DNA of 64,000 nucleotides from Hymenobacter canadensis (GTDB lineage Bacteria; Bacteroidota; Bacteroidia; Cytophagales; Hymenobacteraceae): NCBI RefSeq assembly GCF_027359925.1, contig NZ_CP114767.1:558001-622000 (forward strand), read 5' to 3'. The position numbers and the translations under genes are program-made. The notes beneath the pieces are model-generated. The model searched no databases. It saw only the letters and a list, made by a program, of their open reading frames with translations, and had not been told where the DNA came from. Shown piece by piece: positions 1 to 7,719 of this stretch. The first letter of the stretch is position 1. Each line of letters opens with the position of its first letter.

Positions 1-136
1 CAGCCAGCACGCTCAGCACGATGGCCACCAGCAGCACAATATCAAACAGCTGCCCCGCCCGCGTATCAGATTCGAAGATGATGCGGTAGGCGTTTTGCTT
101 CCAGGCAGGCGCGTTTTCGCGGGGGCGGATATTCAT
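1..136 (-). CDS. N-terminus of a probable voltage-gated ion channel (cut by window edge)
   Basis: Only the first 45 codons lie in the window; the gene continues beyond base 1. The visible protein begins MNIRPRENAPAWKQNAYRII and continues through a charged FESDTRAGQ stretch into a hydrophobic segment (about residues 31-45, FDIVLLVAIVLSVLA). This layout, a short cytoplasmic leader then 'ESDTRAGQLFDI' then S1, is typical of bacterial ion_trans/Kch-type potassium channel proteins. It would be an inner-membrane cation channel. The pore is not visible, so ion selectivity cannot be judged. The family call rests on memory of the N-terminal motif. Confidence 0.6.
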   Translation of the reverse strand, partial: MNIRPRENAPAWKQNAYRIIFESDTRAGQLFDIVLLVAIVLSVLA

Positions 137-261
137 AGGCGGCAGGAAGGCGGCAGCAGGAGAGAAGAATCTCGTTGCCGACCACCGGGGTAGGTCCTGG
201 CTTACGAAAAATGCCTGAGCCCGGCCGACGCGCTAACGTGCGGAACGGATTGCCAGCGCGG

Positions 262-1218
262 CTACTGGCGCCCGGCCAGCACTTCGTGCACTTGCGTCCA
301 CCGGATTTCGGGGTACCGGTCGTTGTCGAGCGGTTCGGCCAGCTTGGCCTGCCCGCTGAACATATTGTGCAGGTACTGCATGCCCTGCCACGGCGGAAAT
401 ACCTCGTTGCTGGCCGGCATCAGCGCTTTCGTCACCTGTACCACCTTGCCGAAAGCGCCCAGCCCGCCTACCCGAAACAGCTTGTACGGCTGCCCCGTGG
501 CCCGCGTGGCCGCTGCCTGCAGCCCCCGGATGCTCGCCACCTCGCCCGCCACGCGCAGGTAGCGCGGCGTAGTGGGGTCGAGGGCGGCGGCGGCCGTGAA
601 TTCGGCGGTGTTGGTCATGGTCGTGAAGTCCAGCGGCTGGTCGGCGTCGCCCCAGTACACCACGCGCTTCGGGCCCGGCAGCACCACGGGCGCCTGCCCG
701 GTCAGCAGGTCCATAAACATGCCGTTGAGCACCGAGGTGGCCTGAATGGGCGCCTGCTCCAGCCGCCGCTGAAACTCGCGGCGCAGGTCGAAATTGCGGT
801 TCGAACCCTCGGGCAGCCGCGTGAAGTCAGCCGAAAAGTCGGAGGGGATGAAGCGCTGTACGCTGGCCGCCACGGCCGCATCGAGCAGCTGCGTCTGGGC
901 GTCCACAATCACCTCCCGCAGCCCCGAAAGCGCCGATACTACGCACGATGCCCCGGCGCAGGCCGCCGTCAGCGCCGCCGCGTCGGAGTAGTCGGCAGCT
1001 ACTACTTCCACGCCCTGCAGCCGCAGCGAAGTGGCCTCGGCCCCGGCCACGGCACCGGGGCGCACCAGGGCCCGCACGGTGGCCCCGCGCTGGCGCAGGA
1101 AATGAGCAATCAGCAAGCCCAGCTGCCCGGTAGCGCCGGCCAGCACCACAGTGCCGCGCGAGGTGGGAATAGCAGAGGAGGCGGTAGCGGAGCGCGGGGC
1201 TGAGGAAGCAGAATCCAT
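262..1218 (-). CDS. NmrA-like NAD(P)-binding reductase
   Basis: The 318-residue protein has a classical N-terminal dinucleotide-binding loop, GATGQLG (about residues 28-34), after a low-complexity Ser/Ala leader of some 20 residues. The leader suggests that the true start may be slightly downstream. The pattern VRALVRPG, then VVAADYSD, then a conserved RFIPSDFSADF segment fits the NmrA/isoflavone-reductase branch of atypical short-chain dehydrogenases. Members act as NADP-dependent reductases or redox sensors in the cytoplasm; the substrate cannot be read from sequence. It is divergent from the BLUF gene at 1425, with a 206-bp shared upstream region. An antisense reading frame of similar length exists but is a high-GC shadow. 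Confidence 0.8.
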   Translation of the reverse strand: MDSASSAPRSATASSAIPTSRGTVVLAGATGQLGLLIAHFLRQRGATVRALVRPGAVAGAEATSLRLQGVEVVAADYSDAAALTAACAGASCVVSALSGLREVIVDAQTQLLDAAVAASVQRFIPSDFSADFTRLPEGSNRNFDLRREFQRRLEQAPIQATSVLNGMFMDLLTGQAPVVLPGPKRVVYWGDADQPLDFTTMTNTAEFTAAAALDPTTPRYLRVAGEVASIRGLQAAATRATGQPYKLFRVGGLGAFGKVVQVTKALMPASNEVFPPWQGMQYLHNMFSGQAKLAEPLDNDRYPEIRWTQVHEVLAGRQ

Positions 1219-1424
1219 ACAAAGGAAGTGTCGGCGTGAGGGCGTAATACCCAGATGTGCCCCCGAAGGTTATGCAGAGCAACTGCCAGTCGTTGCTTGA
1301 ACATATTGCCACCCAGGTACCCCGCGGTAGCTTGCTTTGCCGGCTTAAAATCGGTATTTTCATCTATTGTGGCAGGCCGTAGATCTGGTCTGGAGTTGCT
1401 TTTTGCTGCCGCAAGGTTTGGCGT

Positions 1425-1853
1425 ATGCACCATATCGTCTATCAAAGCACCGCCGTAGGGCATCCTACCACTGCCGCTCTCCGGCAGTTGCTCCGGCAGG
1501 CGCGCAGCAGCAACCGGCAACTGGGAATCACGGGCTTGCTGCTGTTCAGCAACGATAGTTTCCTGCAGGTACTGGAAGGCGAGCAGTCCGCCACGGAAGC
1601 CCTTTACAGCCGCATTACCGCCGACTACCGCCACACCTGTATCCTCCGGCTTTCCAACGGTTTCATTCCGCAGCGTATCTTCCCCGACTGGTCTATGGGC
1701 TTTCAGTCGCTCTCCGGCGAGGATTTCGGGCGCCTGACCGGCTACATAAACCCTTACCGCTCCGACTTCCTCGACAGGCACCTACCCGAAATGGATGAAG
1801 GCATGCTTTGTCTGCTCCGGTCGTTTGTGGTGGAAGACGGCTGGCAGCTCTGA
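1425..1853 (+). CDS. BLUF-domain blue-light sensor (copy 1)
   Basis: A 142-residue stand-alone BLUF protein that should bind FAD non-covalently and change conformation in blue light. The photocycle residues are all present: Tyr6 (IVYQS), Asn30, Gln48 (FLQVLEGE) and Trp89 (FPDWSMGF). The flavin-pocket GITG is at residues 34-37 and the RH pair at 69-70. Beyond the core domain (about 1-93) there are 50 residues, the usual capping helices, and no output domain, so it must signal by protein contact. A close relative with the same numbering lies at 9031. Neighbours give no obvious partner; NmrA is divergent and the cold-shock gene lies downstream. Confidence 0.92.
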   Translation: MHHIVYQSTAVGHPTTAALRQLLRQARSSNRQLGITGLLLFSNDSFLQVLEGEQSATEALYSRITADYRHTCILRLSNGFIPQRIFPDWSMGFQSLSGEDFGRLTGYINPYRSDFLDRHLPEMDEGMLCLLRSFVVEDGWQL

Positions 1854-2235
1854 CGCCTTCTGAACGCGGGCCCGTCAAAGCCGGGCAGCACACAAAACCA
1901 GTTGATTTGCTCCGCGCCAGTAGACTGCGTGGCCGAAGCCGGATACTATTTCCACGAATAGCGGCCAAAGTGAATAAAATCTTAAAAGTGCCGTTTATCG
2001 TCGTTTTAAGCAGCTTTTTCACCTGAAAAACCAGTCAAAACCAAGCCGCATAGTGCCGCCAAAGCGCTGGTGTTGCCGCTAAGAAGTCGTCAGCGTCCGG
2101 CGAAATAAAAATAAGCCCTATATTTACAGTGTTAAAGGCAAATAGCCTCGTGCCGCTACCATTGATTCGCTATGCTGAATTATTGTAGAGTTTCGTTGCC
2201 AGTTGCTTTAATTTCCTTCCAATTTCCTAAGCATC
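1854..2235. other. 382-bp intergenic region, long leader of the cold-shock gene
   Basis: No credible coding sequence is seen. The stretch is more A+T rich than its surroundings, especially 1970-2235. A -7-like TATATTTA occurs at 2119-2126, which would give an untranslated leader of about 100 bases before the ATG at 2236. Long structured leaders are common on cold-shock mRNAs. No convincing -33 element was found, so the promoter is a guess. Confidence 0.35.
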
Positions 2236-2427
2236 ATGTCAACAGGAACAGTAAAATTCTTTAATGAAACCAAAGGCTTTGGTTTCATCAACGACGCAGC
2301 CACCGGCCAAGACGTATTCGTTCACGTAACCGGTCTGATCGACGAAATCCGCGACAACGACAAGGTTGAGTTCGAGGTAGAAGAAGGCCGTAAAGGTCTG
2401 AACGCTGTGAAAGTACGCCGCGCGTAG
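2236..2427 (+). CDS. cspA: cold-shock protein, CspA family
   Basis: The 63-residue protein is a single OB-fold cold-shock domain that binds single-stranded RNA/DNA and melts secondary structure. Both nucleic-acid motifs are intact: RNP1 as KGFGFI (residues 13-18) and RNP2 as VFVHV (about 27-31). The length is typical of Bacteroidota versions. It appears monocistronic, with a long A+T-rich leader and a strong hairpin terminator 20 bp downstream. Other residues (GTVKFFNETKGFGFI at the start, GLNAVKV at the end) are canonical. Confidence 0.96.
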   Translation: MSTGTVKFFNETKGFGFINDAATGQDVFVHVTGLIDEIRDNDKVEFEVEEGRKGLNAVKVRRA

Positions 2428-2446
2428 TTTCCCTCACCGCCTATAG

Positions 2447-2482
2447 GAAAAGGAGCATGCCAGCCGGCATGCTCCTTTTTTT
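2447..2482 (+). terminator. intrinsic terminator after cspA
   Basis: A perfect stem, GGAGCATGCC / GGCATGCTCC, with the four-base loop AGCC is flanked by an A run before and a run of seven T after. This is a textbook rho-independent terminator 20 bp past the cspA stop. Confidence 0.9.
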
Positions 2483-2612
2483 GTGCCTTCTGGCTGCGTG
2501 AACAAACCGCATACGGACGAGCTGAATCGTTTTGCGGAATCTGCCGGCGCACGCTCCAGGCAGGCGAGCACACGGCCGGGCTCGTCAGGGTATTGGTAGC
2601 TGAGCAATTGAT

Positions 2613-2667
2613 AACGCCCGGTGGGGCACCGTCGGGCCGCAGCCACGACGGTGCCCCACCGGGCGTT
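2613..2667. repeat. perfect 22-bp inverted repeat
   Basis: Bases 2613-2634 and 2646-2667 are exact reverse complements (arms begin AACGCCCGGTGGGGCACC) around an 11-base loop. There is no T tract, and the arm sequence is unlike the other repeat families in the window. It lies in the gap between cspA and the truncated minus-strand leader at 2699-2788. Confidence 0.85.
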
Positions 2668-2698
2668 GCCATGATGCCTAACGCCGGCAACTGGCAGC

Positions 2699-2788
2699 TT
2701 ACCCCAGATCTACCCGAAAGGTAAGCTGGCCGGCCTGCGCCCCGGCCAACCCGAAAAGCAGCGAGAAGAGAAGTAGCGCGTATTTCAT
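2699..2788 (-). pseudogene. 29-codon secreted remnant or micro-ORF
   Basis: Reading the minus strand from ATG at 2788 gives 29 residues: a clean signal peptide (MKYALLLFSLLFGLAGAQA), then GQLTFRVDLG and a TAA at 2701-2699. The residues after the cleavage site resemble the first beta-strand (VTFRVDM-like) that begins many secreted Bacteroidota carbohydrate-binding or lipoprotein domains. I infer that it is the 5' stump of a lost secreted gene. A genuine short secreted peptide is the alternative. It is too short for ordinary gene callers. Confidence 0.45.
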
Positions 2789-2929
2789 GGGAGTTTTACA
2801 GAGGCGAATCGTGAAGGTACACCCGCGTGCCGCGCCCTGCCTCATGGCCGGCGGCAATTCCTTAAAATGAGCTAAACGTCTTCTATCAGGCTGGTTTTCC
2901 AGTCTTTTTCAGGCCTGGATAAGCGCCGC

Positions 2930-3334
2930 TTAGTGGTTGCTGGTGAGCCATTCCTGCGCCGCCAGCTCATCCACGAAAAGCTGCACACGAAATGGCAGGT
3001 TGTCGTAGTGAGCAGGCAGGGGCGTGTCGTCCTGGGCTTCAATTTCGGCCAGCAGCATCGGCGTCACCAGGTAGGCCAGGTAAGTGACCTTATCGGGCTG
3101 GTCGCCGGCCTGCGGAAAGAACGTGGTGAGCAGCTCGGGCTGGTAGGAGGTGTGGCGGCGCAGGTCGATGAGCCAATGCTGGCAGCCGTGCTGGTTGGCA
3201 GCATCCAGCATGAGGGCGTAGGCTTCCTGGGCCTCAGTGGGGGCCAGCGGGCGCAGAATCCGGTTGATGATAAAGCAGACATCGTCCCGATAGGTGAGGT
3301 CGAGGAAGTCGCGGGCAGGTAGGGCGTGGTACAT
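2930..3334 (-). CDS. hypothetical protein, possible STAS-like fold
   Basis: This is a 134-residue soluble protein without signal peptide or membrane segment. Alternating strand/helix character (VCFIINRIL, then an amphipathic helix EAQEAYALMLDAANQHG, then HWLIDLRR) recalls the STAS/SpoIIAA-like arrangement, and the DLR turn would sit where STAS proteins carry their regulatory loop. I do not recognise a named family. It diverges from ctlX, with about 110 bp between the starts. Confidence 0.6.
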   Translation of the reverse strand: MYHALPARDFLDLTYRDDVCFIINRILRPLAPTEAQEAYALMLDAANQHGCQHWLIDLRRHTSYQPELLTTFFPQAGDQPDKVTYLAYLVTPMLLAEIEAQDDTPLPAHYDNLPFRVQLFVDELAAQEWLTSNH

Positions 3335-3442
3335 GCAGGAAGGGCGTGGAATAAATTAGCTCTACGCGGGGCGGGGGGCATGGTTGAGCCGGTCTGGGCC
3401 CGGCGCTGCATATTTGTGGACTTCCCGCCCTGTTTCTTCGCT

Positions 3443-4366
3443 ATGCAGTCTGCTTCCACAGTTTTTATGGTTCGCCCGGCCGCGTTCGGCTTCAACGCCG
3501 AAACTGCCTTTTCCAACTCGTTTCAGCAGCCCATAGCGGAGCAAACGCCGGGGGCGCTGCAAGCACGGGCCCTGGCCGAATTCGACGGGGCAGTGGCGCA
3601 GCTGCGGGCCCACGGTGTGCGGGTGCTGGTGTTCGAGGATGCGCCCGAGCCGGTTCGGCCCGACGCCGTATTTCCCAACAACTGGCTCACGCTGCACGCC
3701 GACGGCCGGGTGCTGCTCTACCCTATGTGCGCGCCCAACCGCCGCCTGGAGCGCCGCCCCGACATCGTGGCCGCGCTGGCGCAGGACTTCCTGGTGACGG
3801 AAGTAGTGGATTTCGCCGCGTGGGAGCAGCAGCAGGTGTTTCTGGAAGGCACCGGCAGCCTCATCTTCGACCACGAGCACCGGGTGGCGTACGCTGGCTT
3901 GTCGCCCCGCACGGATGCGGCGCTGCTGGCCGAAGTGTGCGCGCAGCTGGGCTACCGGCCGGTGTCGTTTCGGGCGCAGGACGCGCAGGGGCAGGAAATC
4001 TACCACACCAACGTGCTGCTGAGCATCGGGCCGGGGTTTGCGGTAGTATGCCTGGAAAGCATCCGGGACGCTGCCGAGCGCGCCGCTGTGGTGGTGTCGT
4101 TGCAGGAAACCGACCACGAAATCGTGGATATCTCGCTGGCGCAGGTGGCGTGCTTTGCCGGCAACATGCTGATCCTGCAGCCCGCCGCCGGTCCGGCGCT
4201 GCTGGCCCTTTCCCAGACCGCCCACGAGGCGCTTACGCCCGCTCAACGCCAGACGCTGAGCGCCTACGCCACGTTGTTGCCGCTGCCCATCCCCACCATC
4301 GAAACCATAGGCGGCGGGAGTGTGCGGTGCATGCTGGCCGAGGTATTTCTGCCAGAGCGGGCGTAA
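3443..4366 (+). CDS. ctlX: citrulline/arginine-type guanidino-hydrolase CtlX family
   Basis: A 307-residue protein of the amidinotransferase/dimethylarginine dimethylaminohydrolase superfamily. It begins MQSASTVFMVRPAAFGFN, the typical N-terminus of CtlX (citrulline utilization hydrolase), with the substrate-site DAVFPNNW motif (about residues 71-78), FLEGTGSLIFD (about 134-144) and a C-terminal GGGSVRCMLAE carrying the presumed catalytic Cys. The fold hydrolyses guanidino or ureido groups in the cytoplasm. The ATG at 3443 was chosen because the 39 upstream codons are unlike the family. No arginine or citrulline genes lie nearby. Confidence 0.85.
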   Translation: MQSASTVFMVRPAAFGFNAETAFSNSFQQPIAEQTPGALQARALAEFDGAVAQLRAHGVRVLVFEDAPEPVRPDAVFPNNWLTLHADGRVLLYPMCAPNRRLERRPDIVAALAQDFLVTEVVDFAAWEQQQVFLEGTGSLIFDHEHRVAYAGLSPRTDAALLAEVCAQLGYRPVSFRAQDAQGQEIYHTNVLLSIGPGFAVVCLESIRDAAERAAVVVSLQETDHEIVDISLAQVACFAGNMLILQPAAGPALLALSQTAHEALTPAQRQTLSAYATLLPLPIPTIETIGGGSVRCMLAEVFLPERA

Positions 4367-4428
4367 GTAGATGGGGTGGAGTTGGGAAAGGCAAAACCGA
4401 AGGTCATAACGCAGAACGTCATAATACA

Positions 4429-4557
4429 GAACGTCATTCCGAGCGGAGCGAGGAATCTCGCGTGCTGACATTGGGATTACTATTACAACATCAGCACGCA
4501 GAACGTCCTTTAACTTCAGACCGTCATTCCTCGCGCTGCTCGGAATGACGGTCTGAA
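4429..4557. repeat. intergenic inverted repeat, type B (TCC/GGA)
   Basis: This lies between convergent ctlX and mqo. The left arm has GTCATTCC...GGAATCTCGCGTGCTGA (4437-4468). The right part holds a compact hairpin, CTTCAGACCGTCATTCC / GGAATGACGGTCTGAAG, which probably acts as a terminator for both genes. It belongs to the family described in the findings. Confidence 0.8.
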
Positions 4558-4558
4558 G

Positions 4559-6091
4559 TTACCTGCCAGCCTGCTGCGAGGCGGGCTCTACCAACCCCAG
4601 CACTTTGCTGGTACGGGCCCGCACTTCGGCTACCAGTTCCGGCTTGGTGGCCAACGACTGCCCGAAAGACGGCAGCATGTCGTGAAACTTCTGCTGCCAC
4701 TCCGGCGAGGCCGCCTGCTGCGGAAAGCACTTCTGCACCAGCTGCACCATGATGCTGACGGCCGTGGACGCACCGGGCGAAGCGCCCAGCAGTGCCGCAA
4801 TAGAGCCGTCGGCGCTGGTGACTACCTCGGTGCCGAATTCCAGCACGCCGCCCTGCTTTTCGTCTTTCTTGATAACCTGCACGCGCTGGCCGGCCACGGC
4901 CAGCTCCCAGTCTTCGGGCCGGGCTTCGGGCAGGTACTCGCGCAGAGCCGCCACCCGGTCCTGCGGCGACTGGCGCACCTGCTGGATGAGGTATTTGGTG
5001 AGCGGCAGGTTTTTCAGGCCCGCCATGATCATCGGGCGCAGGTTGCTGAGCTGGATGGAGCCGGGCAGGTCGAGGTAAGAGCCGGTTTTGAGGAACTTGG
5101 TGCTGAAGCCGGCGTAGGGGCCGAACAGCAGCTCCTTGCGGCCGTCAATCATGCGCGAATCGAGGTGGGGCACCGACATGGGCGGCGAGCCCACGCTGGC
5201 TTTGCCGTAGACCTTGGCGTCGTGGCGGGCAATAACGGCGGGGTTGGTGCACTTCAGCCACTGCCCGCTCACCGGGAAGCCCCCGAAGCCATCGGCCTCC
5301 GGAATGCCCGACTTTTCGAGCAGCGGTAACGAGCCACCACCGGCCCCGATGAATACGAACCGGGCCCGCACTTTCAGCGTCTGGCCGGTGGTGCGGTCTT
5401 CGGCCTTCACGCTCCAGGTGCCGTCGTCTTTGCGGCGCAGCTTCTGCACGTCGTGGTGGAAGTGCATGGTCACGCCGGGCTTCTCCTGCAGCAGATAGAA
5501 CATGCCACGCGTGAGCGAGCCGAAGTTGACATCAGTGCCCAGGTCCATGCGGGTGGCGGCTATGGGCTGCTGCGGGTCGCGGCCATCCATCACCAGCGGC
5601 ATCCAGGCGCGCAGCTCGGCGGGGTCGGTGCTGAATTCCATGCCCTCGAACAGGGCCGACTGCGTGAGGGCCGCGTGGCGCTTGCGCAGATATTCCACGT
5701 TTTCCTCATCCCACACAAAGCTGATGTGCGGAATATGGTTGATGAAGCGCTGGATTTCCTTCACGCTGTACTGCTCCGTGAGGTAGGCCCAGAACTGCTT
5801 GCTTTCCTCGAACTGCTCGGCAATCTTGAGGGCCTTGCTGATGTCGATGGTGCCGTCGGGCTTTTCGGGCGTGTAGTTCAGCTCGCAGAACGCCGAGTGG
5901 CCGGTGCCGGCGTTGTTCCAGGCGTCGGAGCTTTCGGCGGCGGCCACGTCGAGGCGCTCCAGGATGGTGATGGTCAGGCTGGGGTCCAGCTCCTTGAGCA
6001 TCAAACCCAGCGTGGCGCTCATGATGCCGGCCCCAATCAGGACGACATCCGTGGTAGTAGTAGTGGTAGGGTCGAAGGCAGGTGTGCTCAT
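4559..6091 (-). CDS. mqo: malate:quinone oxidoreductase
   Basis: The 510-residue FAD enzyme oxidises malate to oxaloacetate at the inner face of the cytoplasmic membrane and passes electrons to quinone. After a short Thr-rich leader, the FAD loop is GAGIMSATLG, followed by ERLDVAAAESSDAWNNAGTGHSA, a hallmark of Mqo. The segment ending GASPGASTAVSIM near the C-terminus closes the flavin site. Length equals the family norm. The ATG at 6091 (MSTPAFD) is preferred over an ATG 39 bases upstream, which adds only RLRRAAVSV-type residues. The gene is convergent with ctlX, the two being separated by a repeat hairpin. Confidence 0.96.
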   Translation of the reverse strand: MSTPAFDPTTTTTTDVVLIGAGIMSATLGLMLKELDPSLTITILERLDVAAAESSDAWNNAGTGHSAFCELNYTPEKPDGTIDISKALKIAEQFEESKQFWAYLTEQYSVKEIQRFINHIPHISFVWDEENVEYLRKRHAALTQSALFEGMEFSTDPAELRAWMPLVMDGRDPQQPIAATRMDLGTDVNFGSLTRGMFYLLQEKPGVTMHFHHDVQKLRRKDDGTWSVKAEDRTTGQTLKVRARFVFIGAGGGSLPLLEKSGIPEADGFGGFPVSGQWLKCTNPAVIARHDAKVYGKASVGSPPMSVPHLDSRMIDGRKELLFGPYAGFSTKFLKTGSYLDLPGSIQLSNLRPMIMAGLKNLPLTKYLIQQVRQSPQDRVAALREYLPEARPEDWELAVAGQRVQVIKKDEKQGGVLEFGTEVVTSADGSIAALLGASPGASTAVSIMVQLVQKCFPQQAASPEWQQKFHDMLPSFGQSLATKPELVAEVRARTSKVLGLVEPASQQAGR

Positions 6092-6202
6092 GGGGAGAGA
6101 GACGGAAACAGCCGCCCGGCGCAGACGCAACAGTGCGCTGCCGCCCGAACGGCCCGGATACGGTACGTGAGGAGGCCGGAAAAAGGTACTGCCGGGTTGG
6201 AG

Positions 6203-6739
6203 TTAGCCGTGCAGGGCGCGCCACTCGTGGTCGAGCATGCTCATCTCAATCAGGCTCCAATATTCGCCCTCGTAGCGCAGAATGTCGCGAGAGAGGCCTT
6301 CCTGCTGCATGCCGGCCTTCTCGTAGCAGCGGATGGCGGCCGTGTTGAAATCGTACACGCCCAGGTCGATGCGGTGCAGGCCCAGGTCTTCGAAGCCGAT
6401 GCGCAGGATGGCCTGCATCATGCCCTGGCAGATGCCGCGCCGCCGCGCCGTGCTGTTGCCCACCAGCACCCGGCTGATGCGGGCGGCGCTGTTTTTGCGG
6501 CTGATGCCGCCCAGCGAAATATGGCCCACCACCTCGCCGGTCTTGGTTTCGATGGCCTTGTACACCAGCGCGTCGGAGGTGGCGGGGTCGTTGGTATCGG
6601 CCAGGTACCAGGCCAGCTTGTCTTCGGTGAGGGGGAAGCTGAACAACGAGCCCGACCAGTTCATGAGCAGCTTAGGATCGGTTATCCAGTCGATGAGCTG
6701 CGGAAAGTCGGCCGGGGTGAAGTATTCGAGTCGGATCAT
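6203..6739 (-). CDS. GNAT family N-acetyltransferase
   Basis: A 178-residue protein with the GNAT core: VVGHISLGGI, then ARISRVLVGNSTARRRGICQGMM, the acetyl-CoA pyrophosphate loop in a RimJ-like form, then LHRIDLGVYDFNTAAIRCYEKAGMQQEG, the classical end of RimJ/RimL-type acetyltransferases. It would acetylate an amino group (protein N-terminus or small molecule) in the cytoplasm. The start at 6739 (MIRLEYFT) is much more plausible than the longer frame, whose first 60 residues are compositionally odd. It lies 111 bp upstream of mqo on the same strand. Confidence 0.88.
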   Translation of the reverse strand: MIRLEYFTPADFPQLIDWITDPKLLMNWSGSLFSFPLTEDKLAWYLADTNDPATSDALVYKAIETKTGEVVGHISLGGISRKNSAARISRVLVGNSTARRRGICQGMMQAILRIGFEDLGLHRIDLGVYDFNTAAIRCYEKAGMQQEGLSRDILRYEGEYWSLIEMSMLDHEWRALHG

Positions 6740-6972
6740 AAAATAAGCAGGGGAAAAAGGGCCGTTTTGCGGGGACGGCAGGGCAGTTGCCACGCCGTCC
6801 CTACGAAGGTAAGGCGGCCAGCGGGCGGATTGTTCGGCCTCTGCCTCCGCAGACAGATTATTATGCAAGGCAGCAGCATAAGCCGGCCTTGAGTCAAAAG
6901 CTATATTATGATAGTGCAATAAAATGATGCGGCTACGTTATTTTGCCAATCTTCCTCCCCCTCATTTTCGAT

Positions 6973-7710
6973 ATGCTCCCGAAATACCTGCCGTTGCTGC
7001 TGGCCCTGCTGACCGGTGCCTGCCATGCTGAGGCGCCGGCGGCCGGGTCGGGGCCCACCGAAACGCGCCCCGACCCGGCGGCAGCGGCCGAATACAAGCC
7101 GCGCGTGACCCGGCTGGCGGCCCGGCGCACGGCCCTGGCGGCGCGCTACCGGCAGGCCCGCACAGCCACGCAGAAAGCGGCCGCGCTGCAACAGGCCCGG
7201 CAACTGCTCGTGGCCAGCCTCGATACGGTTATCTGGCCCGCGTGGTATGGCACGCCCTGGGCGTTCTACGGCACCACCCAGCAGCCCCGGCAAGATTCCA
7301 TTGCCTGCGGCTACTTCGTGACGACCACCCTGCGCGACGCCGGCCTGCGCCTCGACCGGGTGGCGCTGGCTAAAACCACTTCGGAAAAGCTGATCCAGAA
7401 CCTCACCGACGAAGCCCACATCCGGCGCTACCGTCTCGTGCCGCAGGCCCGTTTCGTGCAGCAGGTGCAGCAGCTCGGCGACGGCCTCTACATCGTGGGG
7501 CTGGACTTTCACGTGGGTTTTCTGCGCGTGCGGCAGGGGCAGGTGCGCTTCATCCATTCCACGTACCTGGGCGAAGGGCAGGTGGTGAACGAGGATGCGG
7601 CTACCTCCGCCGCCCTGCGCTCCAAGTACCGCGTAGTGGGCCGCATTTCGGCCGATGCGCGCCTGCTGGAAAGCTGGCTGCGGCAGCGGCGGTTTGTGTT
7701 TGGTGGCTGA
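6973..7710 (+). CDS. lipoprotein, possible papain/NlpC-like cysteine hydrolase
   Basis: A 245-residue protein with a lipoprotein leader (MLPKYLPLLLALLTGAC, lipobox LTGAC), so it is probably anchored in the outer membrane or periplasm. An Ala/Arg-rich helical stretch follows. The region WYGTPWAFYGTTQQP, then DSIACGYFVTTTLRDAG, then FHVGFLRVRQGQVRFIH has the order of a catalytic Cys at the head of a helix followed by a His on a strand, as in NlpC/P60 and CHAP cell-wall hydrolases. I infer that fold only from pattern; no family name is certain. It is convergent with the MscS gene, with 9 bp between stops. Confidence 0.6.
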   Translation: MLPKYLPLLLALLTGACHAEAPAAGSGPTETRPDPAAAAEYKPRVTRLAARRTALAARYRQARTATQKAAALQQARQLLVASLDTVIWPAWYGTPWAFYGTTQQPRQDSIACGYFVTTTLRDAGLRLDRVALAKTTSEKLIQNLTDEAHIRRYRLVPQARFVQQVQQLGDGLYIVGLDFHVGFLRVRQGQVRFIHSTYLGEGQVVNEDAATSAALRSKYRVVGRISADARLLESWLRQRRFVFGG

Positions 7711-7719
7711 AGGCGGCCG

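Noticed and set aside
175..1203. 342-codon frame opposite the NmrA-like gene
   Set aside because: It is the antisense shadow of a gene with convincing cofactor motifs; its translation is Arg/Gly/His rich without any family pattern.
5453..6892. 479-codon frame on the plus strand
   Set aside because: It runs opposite mqo and the GNAT gene; both have clear motifs. Long antisense frames are expected at this G+C content.
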